Source of the DNA: JAPLDB01 sp038230515
GTDB taxonomy: Bacteria; Bacteroidota; Bacteroidia; AKYH767-A; 2013-40CM-41-45
Direction of reading: 5' to 3'
Assembly (NCBI GenBank): GCA_038230515.1
Contig: JBBRND010000015.1
Location: forward strand, 34,294-98,293
Length of the DNA: 64,000 nt
Within the stretch, counting starts at the first letter, position 1, and each line of letters begins with the position of its first letter. The notes below the pieces were generated by a model that was given only the letters and a program-made list of their open reading frames with translations, searched no databases and had not been told where the DNA came from. The translations under genes and the position numbers were made by a program. Shown in pieces: positions 27,900 to 36,740 of the stretch.

Positions 27900-28979
27900 C
27901 TATCTGTGTGTGTATTGCTTCTCGTAGTAATTCAAATAATCTCCTGATGTCACCTGCTTCAGCCATTCCTGGTTTGCGAGATACCAGTCAACAGTTTTTT
28001 CAAGACCTTCTTCAAACTGAAGTGAAGGAGTCCAACCAAGTTCGCGTTGGAACTTTGAAGAGTCAATTGCATAGCGCAAGTCATGACCTGCACGGTCTTT
28101 CACAAAGGTGATCAACTTCATTGATGTTCCTTCTTCACGTTTTAGTTTTTTATCCATGATCTTGCAGAGTAGTTGAATGAGATCGATGTTTGTCCATTCA
28201 TTGTGTCCACCAATGTTGTAAGTATCACCAACTTTTCCTTTGTGAAAAATGGTATCAATAGCCCGCGCATGGTCTTCAACAAACAACCAGTCACGAATGT
28301 TTTCTCCCTTGCCATACACCGGAACAGGAATTAAATTGAGGATATTATGAATGGTAAGCGGAATTAGTTTCTCAGGAAAGTGGAACGAACCGTAATTATT
28401 AGAGCAGTTTGAAATAACGGTTGGCAAACCAAACGTATCATGATATGCTCTCACAAAATGATCACTGCTTGCTTTGGAAGCAGAGTAGGGGCTGTGTGGA
28501 TCATAGGAGGTTTCCTCTGTAAAGAATCCTACCTGATCAAGAGAGCCATACACCTCATCGGTACTCACATGGTAAAATAAATTCCGATTTCCATTTTGCG
28601 AACTGCGAACTGCGAACTGCCAATTTTTTTTAGCTGAGTTCAATAAATTCACTGTACCAATTACATTGGTCATTACAAAATCAATCGGGTTCGAAATACT
28701 ACGGTCAACGTGGCTTTCTGCTGCAAGATGGATGACAGAATCAAATTTGTACTCAGAGAAAAGTTCTTGCAGAAAATTGCCATCAACGATATTCCCTTTT
28801 ACGAATTCGTAGTTTGCTTTATCTTCAATGTCGCGCAGGTTTGCAAGATTCCCTGCATACGTTAGTGCATCAAGATTCACAATTTTGTAATCTGGATATT
28901 TGTTGACAAACAAACGTACAACATGCGACCCGATGAATCCTGCACCTCCCGTTATTAATATATTTTTATTCATCTTCAA
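27900..28979 (-). CDS. rfbB: dTDP-glucose 4,6-dehydratase
   Basis: 359 residues. NILITGGAGFIGSHVVRLF, HLAAESHVDRSI, FYHVSTDEVYGSL, YSASKASSDH (catalytic YxxxK) and NWLF-like NIRDWLFVEDHARAI identify RmlB/RfbB, which forms dTDP-4-keto-6-deoxyglucose for rhamnose and other deoxysugars. No rmlA, rmlC or rmlD is in the window. Odd feature: just before FYHVSTDEVYG there is an extra stretch QFAVRSSQNGNRN, coded partly by a heptanucleotide repeat (28598-28620), that is absent from the usual enzyme. If in frame, the insert sits in a surface loop. Confidence 0.92.
   Translation of the reverse strand: MKMNKNILITGGAGFIGSHVVRLFVNKYPDYKIVNLDALTYAGNLANLRDIEDKANYEFVKGNIVDGNFLQELFSEYKFDSVIHLAAESHVDRSISNPIDFVMTNVIGTVNLLNSAKKNWQFAVRSSQNGNRNLFYHVSTDEVYGSLDQVGFFTEETSYDPHSPYSASKASSDHFVRAYHDTFGLPTVISNCSNNYGSFHFPEKLIPLTIHNILNLIPVPVYGKGENIRDWLFVEDHARAIDTIFHKGKVGDTYNIGGHNEWTNIDLIQLLCKIMDKKLKREEGTSMKLITFVKDRAGHDLRYAIDSSKFQRELGWTPSLQFEEGLEKTVDWYLANQEWLKQVTSGDYLNYYEKQYTHR
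28598..28620. repeat. 7-bp tandem repeat inside rfbB
   Basis: Three copies of GCGAACT (plus strand) followed by a partial GC. Seven is not a multiple of three, so the gain or loss of one unit would shift the rfbB frame. It encodes an insert not seen in typical RmlB enzymes. Confidence 0.75.
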
Positions 28980-28983
28980 ATTT

Positions 28984-30006
28984 TCAAATCACTAAATCAG
29001 CCAATCGGTTTTCCCATTTCCATGCGCTCCGCATAATATCTTCCAAAGATAATTCTGCTTTCCATCCTAATTCAAAATTGGCAAGTTTTGTATCAGCCCA
29101 AACTTTTACAACATCACCGGCACGCCTTTCGCCAATCTTGTAATTAACTTTTACATCGTTCACGTTTTCGAACGCATTAATAGCTTGCAACACAGTATTA
29201 CCAGTTCCTGTTCCGAGATTAAAAATTTCAAACTTTTTTTTATTTTTTTTATTAAGTAAGCGCTCTACGGCAACGATGTGCGCCTTTGCAATATCAACCA
29301 CATGAATGTAATCACGGATGCAGGAACCATCGGGTGTGTCGTAGTCACTTCCAAACACAGTAATACTCTCCCTCTTGCCAATTGCTGTTTGTGTAATTAC
29401 CGGAACTAAATTATTCGGTGGACTCAATGGATATTCTCCAATCAATGCGCTTTCATGTGCACCTGCCGGATTGAAATAACGTAACGCAATTCCTGAAAAT
29501 TTATTTACACGACTCGCATCAGTTAAAATTTCTTCCCCGATTTGTTTTGTATTTCCGTAAGGCGACTCAGCTTTTGCAAGCGGAGCAGATTCATCAATCG
29601 GTAATTTGGTTTGATCGCCATACACGGAGCAACTTGATGAGAATAAAAAGTTGTCGAGTTTTTTTTCTTTGTAAACGTCAAGAAGATTTATTAGGGAGAG
29701 AAGGTTGTTCCGGTAGTACATCAACGGATTCTCTACAGATTCTCCCACTGCCTTGAAAGCCGCGAAGTGAATGGTAGCATCAATTTTATTCTCGTTGAAA
29801 AAACGATTTACTTTTTCCTTATCGCATAAATCGAATTGATGAAAAGCGGGTTTCTTTCCTGTGATCTTTTCAATTGAATTCAATACTTCAACCCGCGAGT
29901 TGCTTAAGTTGTCAATAATAAAAACGTCATAACCCTTCGCCAGCAACTCAACGGTTGTGTGAGAGCCGATATAACCTGTACCGCCTGTGACAAGAATACT
30001 TTTCAC
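28984..30006 (-). CDS. galE: UDP-glucose 4-epimerase
   Basis: 340 residues. SILVTGGTGYIGSHTTVELL, IHFAAFKAVGESVENPLMYY, SSSCSVYGD, SPYGNTKQ (catalytic Y and K) and ALRYFNPAGAH are classic GalE. It interconverts UDP-glucose and UDP-galactose in the cytosol. A lysine-rich loop near residue 257 (LLNKKNKKKFE) is coded by two runs of eight A on the coding strand. The gene is 4 bp upstream of rfbB in the operon. Confidence 0.95.
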   Translation of the reverse strand: MKSILVTGGTGYIGSHTTVELLAKGYDVFIIDNLSNSRVEVLNSIEKITGKKPAFHQFDLCDKEKVNRFFNENKIDATIHFAAFKAVGESVENPLMYYRNNLLSLINLLDVYKEKKLDNFLFSSSCSVYGDQTKLPIDESAPLAKAESPYGNTKQIGEEILTDASRVNKFSGIALRYFNPAGAHESALIGEYPLSPPNNLVPVITQTAIGKRESITVFGSDYDTPDGSCIRDYIHVVDIAKAHIVAVERLLNKKNKKKFEIFNLGTGTGNTVLQAINAFENVNDVKVNYKIGERRAGDVVKVWADTKLANFELGWKAELSLEDIMRSAWKWENRLADLVI

Positions 30007-30108
30007 TCCAGTATTTTTTCTATTGTTCGAATTGTAAATGGTTTTGAATTTACGAATGAATAAATCAGGGAATGGATTCGTAAATTCGGATACATTCGTT
30101 ATTCGTAC

Positions 30109-31398
30109 CTATAAACTCCAGTATGTAATCTCTTTCAACTTCCCTTTGTAAATTCCTTTCAGATCAACAATAAGTGCGTCTTTGCTTGTAATGGATTTGA
30201 AATATGCCTCATCAAAATTTGCATACTCATTGTGATTTACTGCAACGATAACTGCGTCATAATTTTTCCCGATATCGGGAACTAGTTCAAATCCATATTC
30301 ATGTTTAAGATGTGCACTGTCGGCTTTAGGATCGGTGACTTCAACACTTACTCCATAACTTAAAAGTTCTTTCACTACGTCAGCAACCTTTGAATTGCGT
30401 ATGTCTTCTACATTTTCTTTAAATGTAGCGCCCATCACCAACACTCTTGCTTTAGATAAATCTTTTCCTGTAGCAACAATTTTTTTTACGGTTTGCTTCG
30501 CGACATAAAATCCCATGCTGTCATTTACATAACGCCCGCTATTGATTACCTGCGCATGATAACCAAGTTCCTGAGCTTTGTAGGTCAGGTAATACGGATC
30601 AACACCAATACAATGTCCGCCAACAAGTCCCGGTTGGAAGCGCATGAAATTCCATTTTGTTCCGGCAGCGGCAAGCACATCGTATGTGTTTATTCCCATC
30701 TTGTTAAAAATGATAGAGAGTTCATTCATCAACGCAATGTTGACATCGCGCTGTGTGTTCTCAATAATTTTTGCCGCCTCTGCAACCTTGATGGATTGTG
30801 CTTTGTGAACGCCCGCCTTCACAATAATCTCGTACGTATTTGCAATTTCATTCAACGATTCTTCATCACATCCGGAAACTACTTTCAGAATTTTCGAAAT
30901 GGTATGCTCGTGATCCCCGGGATTGATGCGTTCTGGAGAGTATCCGACTTTAAAATCAGTTTTAAATTTTAATCCTGATAATTCTTCGAGAACAGGAATG
31001 CAATCTTCTTCAGTGCATCCCGGATACACTGTAGATTCATACACCACATAATCACCTTTCTTCAAAACTTTACCGATGAAACGCGTTGCTCCGAGTATCG
31101 GCTTCAAATCAGGAAGATTGTGTTCATCAATTGGAGTGGGAACAGTAACAATGTAAAAATTTGCTTCACGAAGCTTTTCTGACGATGATGTAAATTCAAT
31201 ATCGCATCCTTCAAACGCGCTTGATTCAAGTTCACCGCTTGGATCAATTTTATTTTTCATTTTCTCCACACGAGGGTCGCTGATGTCGAAACCGATTACT
31301 TTTATTTTTTTTGCAAATTCTAGAGCTATTGGCAACCCTACGTAGCCCAATCCTAATACTGCTAGTTTACTTTTCTTGTGAATTAATTCCTGGTACAT
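30109..31398 (-). CDS. Nucleotide-sugar 6-dehydrogenase, WbpO/TviB/WbpA type
   Basis: 429 residues. NAD-binding LAVLGLGYVGLPIALEF, the VPTPID turn, YESTVYPG, and the active-site GGHCIGVDPYYL with its Cys. The layout is that of UDP-N-acetylhexosamine 6-dehydrogenases (WbpO, TviB, CapL; WbpA is close) and not Ugd, which is present separately. It would make UDP-GalNAcA or UDP-GlcNAcA. With the WbpB, WbpE and WbpD-like enzymes of the operon, UDP-GlcNAcA is the needed substrate; with the WbpP-like epimerase, UDP-GalNAcA is possible too. Confidence 0.88.
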   Translation of the reverse strand: MYQELIHKKSKLAVLGLGYVGLPIALEFAKKIKVIGFDISDPRVEKMKNKIDPSGELESSAFEGCDIEFTSSSEKLREANFYIVTVPTPIDEHNLPDLKPILGATRFIGKVLKKGDYVVYESTVYPGCTEEDCIPVLEELSGLKFKTDFKVGYSPERINPGDHEHTISKILKVVSGCDEESLNEIANTYEIIVKAGVHKAQSIKVAEAAKIIENTQRDVNIALMNELSIIFNKMGINTYDVLAAAGTKWNFMRFQPGLVGGHCIGVDPYYLTYKAQELGYHAQVINSGRYVNDSMGFYVAKQTVKKIVATGKDLSKARVLVMGATFKENVEDIRNSKVADVVKELLSYGVSVEVTDPKADSAHLKHEYGFELVPDIGKNYDAVIVAVNHNEYANFDEAYFKSITSKDALIVDLKGIYKGKLKEITYWSL

Positions 31399-31427
31399 TT
31401 TTTAAGTTATACGTTAATAGGTATCTG

Positions 31428-32489
31428 TTATTGGATAACAGTCAATTCATTTTTTATTTTTTTCAAATCGCGCAATGCATAGATGCGCTCGATGATGTCA
31501 ACCACTTTCATTCCTTCCATTGCATTGGTGGTTGCGCTGGTTCTTCCTTTCAATGTGTCAATTACATTTTCCATAATGAAATGATGATTGGCTGCTGAAC
31601 CTTTGTAAGCACCATAATCATTCGCGGGGCTGGCGGGCGCGAGCTGCGGCTTCGAATAATTTTTAATGTGACAATATTCTACTTCATTCATATACTGTCC
31701 TCCAATCTTAACGCTTCCATTTTCTCCGATGACGGTAATGCTGCTTTCCAGATTTTTATCCCAAACGGAAGTTGAATAATTCAAACTTCCCATTGCGCCA
31801 TTTGGAAAATTGAAGGAAACAAAACCTGAATCCTCGAATGACGTAAGTGAATGATGATTGAAGTCGGAAAATTTTCCTTGCAAATCGGTGATGTCGCCAA
31901 AAAGCCAGTACATAATGTCAATGAAGTGAGAGAACTGAGTAAACAATGTTCCTCCATCGAGATCAGCAGAACCCTTCCAGTTTTTTCCGTTGTAATATCT
32001 TTCATCACGGTTCCAGTAACAGTTGAGCTGAACCATGAAGATTTTTCCGAGAAGCTTTTTCTGCACTACTTCTTTTATCCAGGCAGATGGAGGAGAGTAG
32101 CGGTTCTGCATCACACAAAATACATGACGCGAAACCTGAAGCGATTTGAAAATTATTTTTTCGCAGTCAGCCACGGTCAATGCCATCGGTTTCTCAACAA
32201 CAACATGCTTTTTAGTTTCAAGTGCTTTCAGGCAATGTTCTGCATGAAGCCCGTTTGGCGTGCAAACATTCAGTACATCAAACTCAATGGATGAACGGAG
32301 TAATTCATCAATAGATTGGAAGAATGGAATATCATCATGCAAATCCAATTTTTCTCTTGGTTGAATATCGCACATGGCAACCAACTGCGCTTCGGAATTT
32401 CTGCGAATCATTTCGGCATGTCTCTTGCCGATGTGTCCGCTTCCGACCACAGCTATTTTTATGCGTTGATTATTTTCAATGACTACCAT
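31428..32489 (-). CDS. Gfo/Idh/MocA oxidoreductase, WbpB/WlbA type
   Basis: 353 residues. The Rossmann start IAVVGSGHIGKRHAEMI and the catalytic-lysine motif EKPMAL, followed by the C-terminal alpha/beta domain (YCHIKNY, WLFGDITDLQG). In context it is the WbpB/WlbA enzyme, which oxidises C3 of UDP-GlcNAcA so the aminotransferase can act. Genes for the next two steps (WbpE and WbpD types) are in the same operon. The family is sure; the substrate is inferred from context. Confidence 0.85.
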   Translation of the reverse strand: MVVIENNQRIKIAVVGSGHIGKRHAEMIRRNSEAQLVAMCDIQPREKLDLHDDIPFFQSIDELLRSSIEFDVLNVCTPNGLHAEHCLKALETKKHVVVEKPMALTVADCEKIIFKSLQVSRHVFCVMQNRYSPPSAWIKEVVQKKLLGKIFMVQLNCYWNRDERYYNGKNWKGSADLDGGTLFTQFSHFIDIMYWLFGDITDLQGKFSDFNHHSLTSFEDSGFVSFNFPNGAMGSLNYSTSVWDKNLESSITVIGENGSVKIGGQYMNEVEYCHIKNYSKPQLAPASPANDYGAYKGSAANHHFIMENVIDTLKGRTSATTNAMEGMKVVDIIERIYALRDLKKIKNELTVIQ

Positions 32490-32549
32490 GTTATACAGTT
32501 CGCAGAAATACAGATTGAGTTTTTCATTCTACAATCTACAATTTAAATT

Positions 32550-33134
32550 TTACAATATTCTTGTCACTTTTTTTCCTTCCAGTTTATACTCCTGTTTACT
32601 TTCAGGGCAAACTGCAATTCCGTTCGCATCAAACTTTAAACGATGCCCGTACTCACTCATCCATCCGGTTTGCTTTGCAGGATTTCCAACAACTAATGCA
32701 AATGGCGGAACATCTTTTGTAACCACTGCTCCTGCACCGATAAAAGCATATTCACCAATAGTATGCCCGCAAACAACTGTTGCATTCGCTCCAATGGTTG
32801 CACCTTTTTTTATCAACGTTCTTAAATATTGCCCTTTACGGATCACAGCACTCCGCGGATTATTGATATTTGTAAAAACCATTGAAGGACCTAGAAACAC
32901 ATCGTCTTCACATACCACACCGGTGTAAATGCTCACATTGTTTTGCACTTTCACGTTGCGACCAAGTTTTACTTCAGGAGAAATCACTACGTTCTGTCCG
33001 ATGTTACAATCATCTCCAAGTTCGCAACCACTCATGATGTGAGTGAAGTGCCACACCTTCGTGCCTTTACCGATTTTGGCTCCCTGATCAATCACGGCAG
33101 TTTTATCAGCAGAGTATTCTTTATTGATTTCCAT
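32550..33134 (-). CDS. Hexapeptide N-acetyltransferase, WbpD/WlbB type
   Basis: 194 residues, a left-handed beta-helix of hexapeptide repeats (GAKIGKGTKVWHFTHI, GDDCNIGQNVVISPEVKLG, GVVCEDDVFLGPSMVFTN, GATIGANATVVCG, GAGAVVTKDVPP, VVGNPAKQTGWM). This matches the trimeric enzymes that acetylate the 3-amino group of UDP-GlcNAc3NA. A C-terminal tail with YGHRLKFD is also usual for the group. It stands between uxs and the WbpB-like gene. Confidence 0.88.
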   Translation of the reverse strand: MEINKEYSADKTAVIDQGAKIGKGTKVWHFTHIMSGCELGDDCNIGQNVVISPEVKLGRNVKVQNNVSIYTGVVCEDDVFLGPSMVFTNINNPRSAVIRKGQYLRTLIKKGATIGANATVVCGHTIGEYAFIGAGAVVTKDVPPFALVVGNPAKQTGWMSEYGHRLKFDANGIAVCPESKQEYKLEGKKVTRIL

Positions 33135-33136
33135 TT

Positions 33137-34099
33137 TTACAAGTGAGTTGATTTGTAGAGTTCTTCTTTTGGCAGATTCCTGAAATATTCAAGCGTGGTT
33201 TTCAATCCTTCCGCGCGTGAAATTTTAGGTTCCCATCCTAGAATTTTTTTCGCCCGAGTAATATCGGGCTGCCGTTGCTTAGGATCATCCTGTGGCAACG
33301 GTTTGTAAATTATTTTTTGAGAAGTACCTGTGAGTTTGATAATTTCTTCAGCAAATTCTCTAATAGTTATTTCATCCGGATTACCGATGTTCATCGGCAT
33401 GTGATAATCGCTCAACAGCAAACGATAAATTCCTTCTACCAAATCATCCACAAAACAAAATGAGCGTGTCTGACTTCCATCTCCGAAAACAGTTAAGTCC
33501 TCTCCACGCAATGCTTGCCCTATAAAGGCAGGCAACGCGCGACCATCGTTTAATCTCATACGTGGACCATACGTATTAAAGATACGTATGATGCGTGTTT
33601 CAATTCCATGCACGTTGTGATACGCCATTGTCATCGCTTCCTGAAAACGTTTTGCTTCATCGTAAACTCCTCGCGGTCCAACAGGATTTACATTTCCCCA
33701 GTAGTCCTCATTTTGAGGATGCACCTGTGGATCGCCATACACTTCACTTGTGGAAGCAACAAGGATGCGTGCTTTTTTTGCGACAGCAAGTCCAAGAAGA
33801 TTGTGTGTGCCAAGAGACCCCACTTTCAAAGTCGGAATCGGAATTTTTAAATAATCAATAGGGCTGGCGGGTGATGCGAAATGAAGAATGTAATCAAGAT
33901 GCCCCGGTACGTTTACAAATTTTGAAACATCATGATGATAGAATTCAAACTCTTTAAGTTTGAAAAGATGTTCGATATTTTTCATTGAACCAGTGATGAG
34001 GTTATCCATACCGATCACTTGATAACCTGCATTGATAAAACGATCGCACAAATTTGATCCGAGAAAACCTGCAGCGCCTGTAATTAAAATTCGTTTCAT
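33137..34099 (-). CDS. UDP-glucuronate decarboxylase (UDP-xylose synthase)
   Basis: 320 residues. ILITGAAGFLGSNLCDRF, then LHFASPASPIDY, STSEVYGDP, GVYDEAKRFQEA (YxxxK) and RIFNTYGPRM are typical of UXS. It converts UDP-glucuronate, made by the neighbouring Ugd, into UDP-xylose by oxidation and decarboxylation. The gene overlaps nothing but sits 2 bp from the WbpD-like gene and 8 bp from ugd, so the three are one transcription unit. Confidence 0.92.
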   Translation of the reverse strand: MKRILITGAAGFLGSNLCDRFINAGYQVIGMDNLITGSMKNIEHLFKLKEFEFYHHDVSKFVNVPGHLDYILHFASPASPIDYLKIPIPTLKVGSLGTHNLLGLAVAKKARILVASTSEVYGDPQVHPQNEDYWGNVNPVGPRGVYDEAKRFQEAMTMAYHNVHGIETRIIRIFNTYGPRMRLNDGRALPAFIGQALRGEDLTVFGDGSQTRSFCFVDDLVEGIYRLLLSDYHMPMNIGNPDEITIREFAEEIIKLTGTSQKIIYKPLPQDDPKQRQPDITRAKKILGWEPKISRAEGLKTTLEYFRNLPKEELYKSTHL

Positions 34100-34107
34100 A
34101 GTTTTCC

Positions 34108-35418
34108 TTATCCGATTACTGCGCGACCGACACTGTTGTAATAAAAGCCAAGTTCTTTCATCTGATTGAGATCATATAAATTTCTTCCATCAAAGATTAC
34201 AGGTTGTTTCATCAGCGATTTCATTTTTTCAAATTCAGGTGTGCGGAATAAGCTCCACTCTGTGGCGATTATGAGTGCATCTGCATCTTTCAGGATTTCA
34301 TACTCGTCTTTTCCATACTGAATTTTATCTCCGACAATTAGTTTAATATTTTTTATCGCTTCCGGATCGAAGACAGAAACAATTGCTCCGTGATTCAATA
34401 GATCTTCAATGATATACAGAGCAGGAGCTTCGCGAATATCATCTGTGTCCGGTTTAAATGCCAATCCCCATAAAGCAATTTTTTTTCCTTTCAGATCACC
34501 GCCAAAATATTTTTTGAGTTTCTCGACAATGCTTCGCTTTTGTTTTTCGTTTACCTCCATCACACTTTTTAGTGTGGTGAAATCGTACTTGTAATCTTTC
34601 GAAGTTTTTACAAGTGCCTGCACATCTTTCGGGAAACAACTTCCGCCATACCCGATTCCAGCAAACAAAAATCTTTTTCCGATTCGCGCATCCGACCCGA
34701 TTCCTATTCTCACGCTGTCAACATTTGCTCCGGTGAGTTCACAAAGATTTGCAATCTCATTCATGAAGGTAATTTTCATCGCAAGAAATGAATTGGCAGC
34801 GTACTTGGTAAGTTCGCTCGAACGTTCATCCATAAAGTAAACCGGATTACCCGAACGAACGAACGGAGCATACAATTCATTCATCATTTTTTTTGCACGC
34901 TCAGATGTTGTGCCAATCACCACGCGATCAGGTTTCATAAAATCATCCACTGCAAATCCTTCGCGAAGAAATTCGGGATTACTCACTACATCAAATTCTA
35001 TTTTGCAGTTCTTCGCAATCGCAGCATGAACTTTTTCTGCCGTGCCAACAGGAACGGTACTCTTATTTACAATGATTTTGTAATCGGTGAGAAGATGACC
35101 TAGTTGATCAGCAACCTGTAGAATATATTTCAGATCAGCAGAACCGTCCTCGCCTGGAGGGGTTGGCAGTGCAAGAAAAATAATTTTTGCATCTGTGATT
35201 CCTTCAGCAAGATTGGTGGTAAATGTTAATCGTCCTTGCTTGATGTTGCGGTCAAAAAGTAAATCAAGATGTGGTTCGTAGATGGGAACCTCACCGCGCT
35301 TCAACTGGGCTACTTTGTCTTCATTAATGTCAACACAGGTAACATGGTTTCCTGTTTCAGCAAAACAGGTTCCGGTTACTAATCCTACATAACCCGTTCC
35401 AACAACTGCTATTTTCAT
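34108..35418 (-). CDS. ugd: UDP-glucose 6-dehydrogenase
   Basis: 436 residues. MKIAVVGTGYVGLVTGTCFAE, LALPTPPGEDG, NKSTVPVGTA, the active-site Cys in GYGGSCFPKD and KIALWGLAFKPDTDDIREAP. These identify Ugd, which makes UDP-glucuronate from UDP-glucose using two NAD. The product feeds the UXS enzyme immediately downstream. Confidence 0.95.
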   Translation of the reverse strand: MKIAVVGTGYVGLVTGTCFAETGNHVTCVDINEDKVAQLKRGEVPIYEPHLDLLFDRNIKQGRLTFTTNLAEGITDAKIIFLALPTPPGEDGSADLKYILQVADQLGHLLTDYKIIVNKSTVPVGTAEKVHAAIAKNCKIEFDVVSNPEFLREGFAVDDFMKPDRVVIGTTSERAKKMMNELYAPFVRSGNPVYFMDERSSELTKYAANSFLAMKITFMNEIANLCELTGANVDSVRIGIGSDARIGKRFLFAGIGYGGSCFPKDVQALVKTSKDYKYDFTTLKSVMEVNEKQKRSIVEKLKKYFGGDLKGKKIALWGLAFKPDTDDIREAPALYIIEDLLNHGAIVSVFDPEAIKNIKLIVGDKIQYGKDEYEILKDADALIIATEWSLFRTPEFEKMKSLMKQPVIFDGRNLYDLNQMKELGFYYNSVGRAVIG

Positions 35419-35484
35419 AAATATGATTTGAAGATTTGTTGGTTTGGAAATTTGAAGATGCTATTTGTGTTCATCTTCAAATTA

Positions 35485-36633
35485 TCAAACTTTCAAATCA
35501 GCTAATTGAGTTAATGATTCAAGAACCGATTCAGTAATGTATTTCAATGTTTCTTCTTTCATCTCCGTGTGTATCGGTAGTGAAATTACGGTTGCACAAA
35601 GATGTTCGGTTACCGGAAAATCTCCCTGCTTGTACCGCGCATCGCGATATGCTTTCTGCATGTGAAGCGGCACCGGATAATAAATCATGGAAGGAATTTC
35701 CTTTGACGCAAGATGCTCGCGCAGTTTATTCCTGTCAGCATCTTTCAACACCAACGTATATTGATGAAACACATGCTCTGAGTTTTTTGTTCGTGCCGGA
35801 GTTATAATCTTTGGATTGTTTGCAAATGCGTTGTCATAATAATCAGCAACACTTCTTCTTGCTGCTGCATATTCATCAAGATGTTTCAGTTTGATGCGAA
35901 GTATTGCTGCCTGTATGCTGTCCAATCTTGAATTGACTCCGATTTCATCATGATAATATAAAACACTTTGACCATGATTGGCAACCATGCGCATCTTCTT
36001 TGCGAGGTCATCATCATTAGTAAAGATTGCTCCGCCATCTCCATAACATCCTAGGTTTTTTGAAGGGAAGAAAGAAGTACAGCCAATTGTGCCGATGGTT
36101 CCTGCTTTCTTTTTGTTTCCGTCTTTCAGAAAATAATCTGCACCGATTGCCTGCGCTACGTCTTCAATCACAAAAAGATTGTTGCGTTTTGCAATGTCCA
36201 TCATCGCATCCATATCAGCACATTGTCCGAAGAGATGGACGGGAACAATTGCTTTAGTTTTCGGAGTAATAGCGCGCTCCACCGCTTTCGGATCAATCAG
36301 AAAAGTATCCGGAAGCACATCTACCAAAACGGGTTTCAGTTGGAGCAATGCAATAACCTCTGCAGTTGCTACATAAGTGAAGGATGCAGTAATTACTTCA
36401 TCGCCCGGCTTCAAACCGAGCGCCATCATGGCAATCTGCAACGCATCCGTGCCGTTTGCACACGGTATTACATGCTTTACGCCAAGGTATTTTTCAAGTT
36501 CCTGCTGAAATGACTTTACCTCCGGTCCATTGATGTAAGCCGATGAACGCACCACATCCAACACCGCCTTGTCAATCTCCGGCTGTATTTTTTCGTACTG
36601 ACCAATGAGGTCCACCATCTGAATTTTTGCCAT
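35485..36633 (-). CDS. DegT/DnrJ/EryC1 aminotransferase, WbpE/WlbC type
   Basis: 382 residues, PLP enzyme. NGPEVKSFQQELEKYLGVKHVIPCANGTDALQIAM, the PLP-lysine site TSFFPSKNLGCYGDGGAI, and HQYTLVLKDADR with a MIYYPVPLHMQKAY end. It would transfer an amino group to C3 of the 3-keto sugar made by the WbpB-like enzyme. This is the first gene of the ten-gene operon. A TATCTTCG box (36654-36661, read on the minus strand) lies about 20 bp upstream and may be its -7 element. Confidence 0.9.
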   Translation of the reverse strand: MAKIQMVDLIGQYEKIQPEIDKAVLDVVRSSAYINGPEVKSFQQELEKYLGVKHVIPCANGTDALQIAMMALGLKPGDEVITASFTYVATAEVIALLQLKPVLVDVLPDTFLIDPKAVERAITPKTKAIVPVHLFGQCADMDAMMDIAKRNNLFVIEDVAQAIGADYFLKDGNKKKAGTIGTIGCTSFFPSKNLGCYGDGGAIFTNDDDLAKKMRMVANHGQSVLYYHDEIGVNSRLDSIQAAILRIKLKHLDEYAAARRSVADYYDNAFANNPKIITPARTKNSEHVFHQYTLVLKDADRNKLREHLASKEIPSMIYYPVPLHMQKAYRDARYKQGDFPVTEHLCATVISLPIHTEMKEETLKYITESVLESLTQLADLKV

Positions 36634-36740
36634 AATTCTTTAAAAAAAGAACGCGAAGATAGCGAAGTTATTCGTTATGGCTTATTCATTATCGCAATTC
36701 AATTTGTCAAATCAAACTAACTTGCGCGCAAAATATCATC

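Noticed and set aside
29231..29251. Runs of eight T in galE as a phase-variation tract
   Set aside because: They encode a Lys-rich loop and are short; kept only as a remark under galE.
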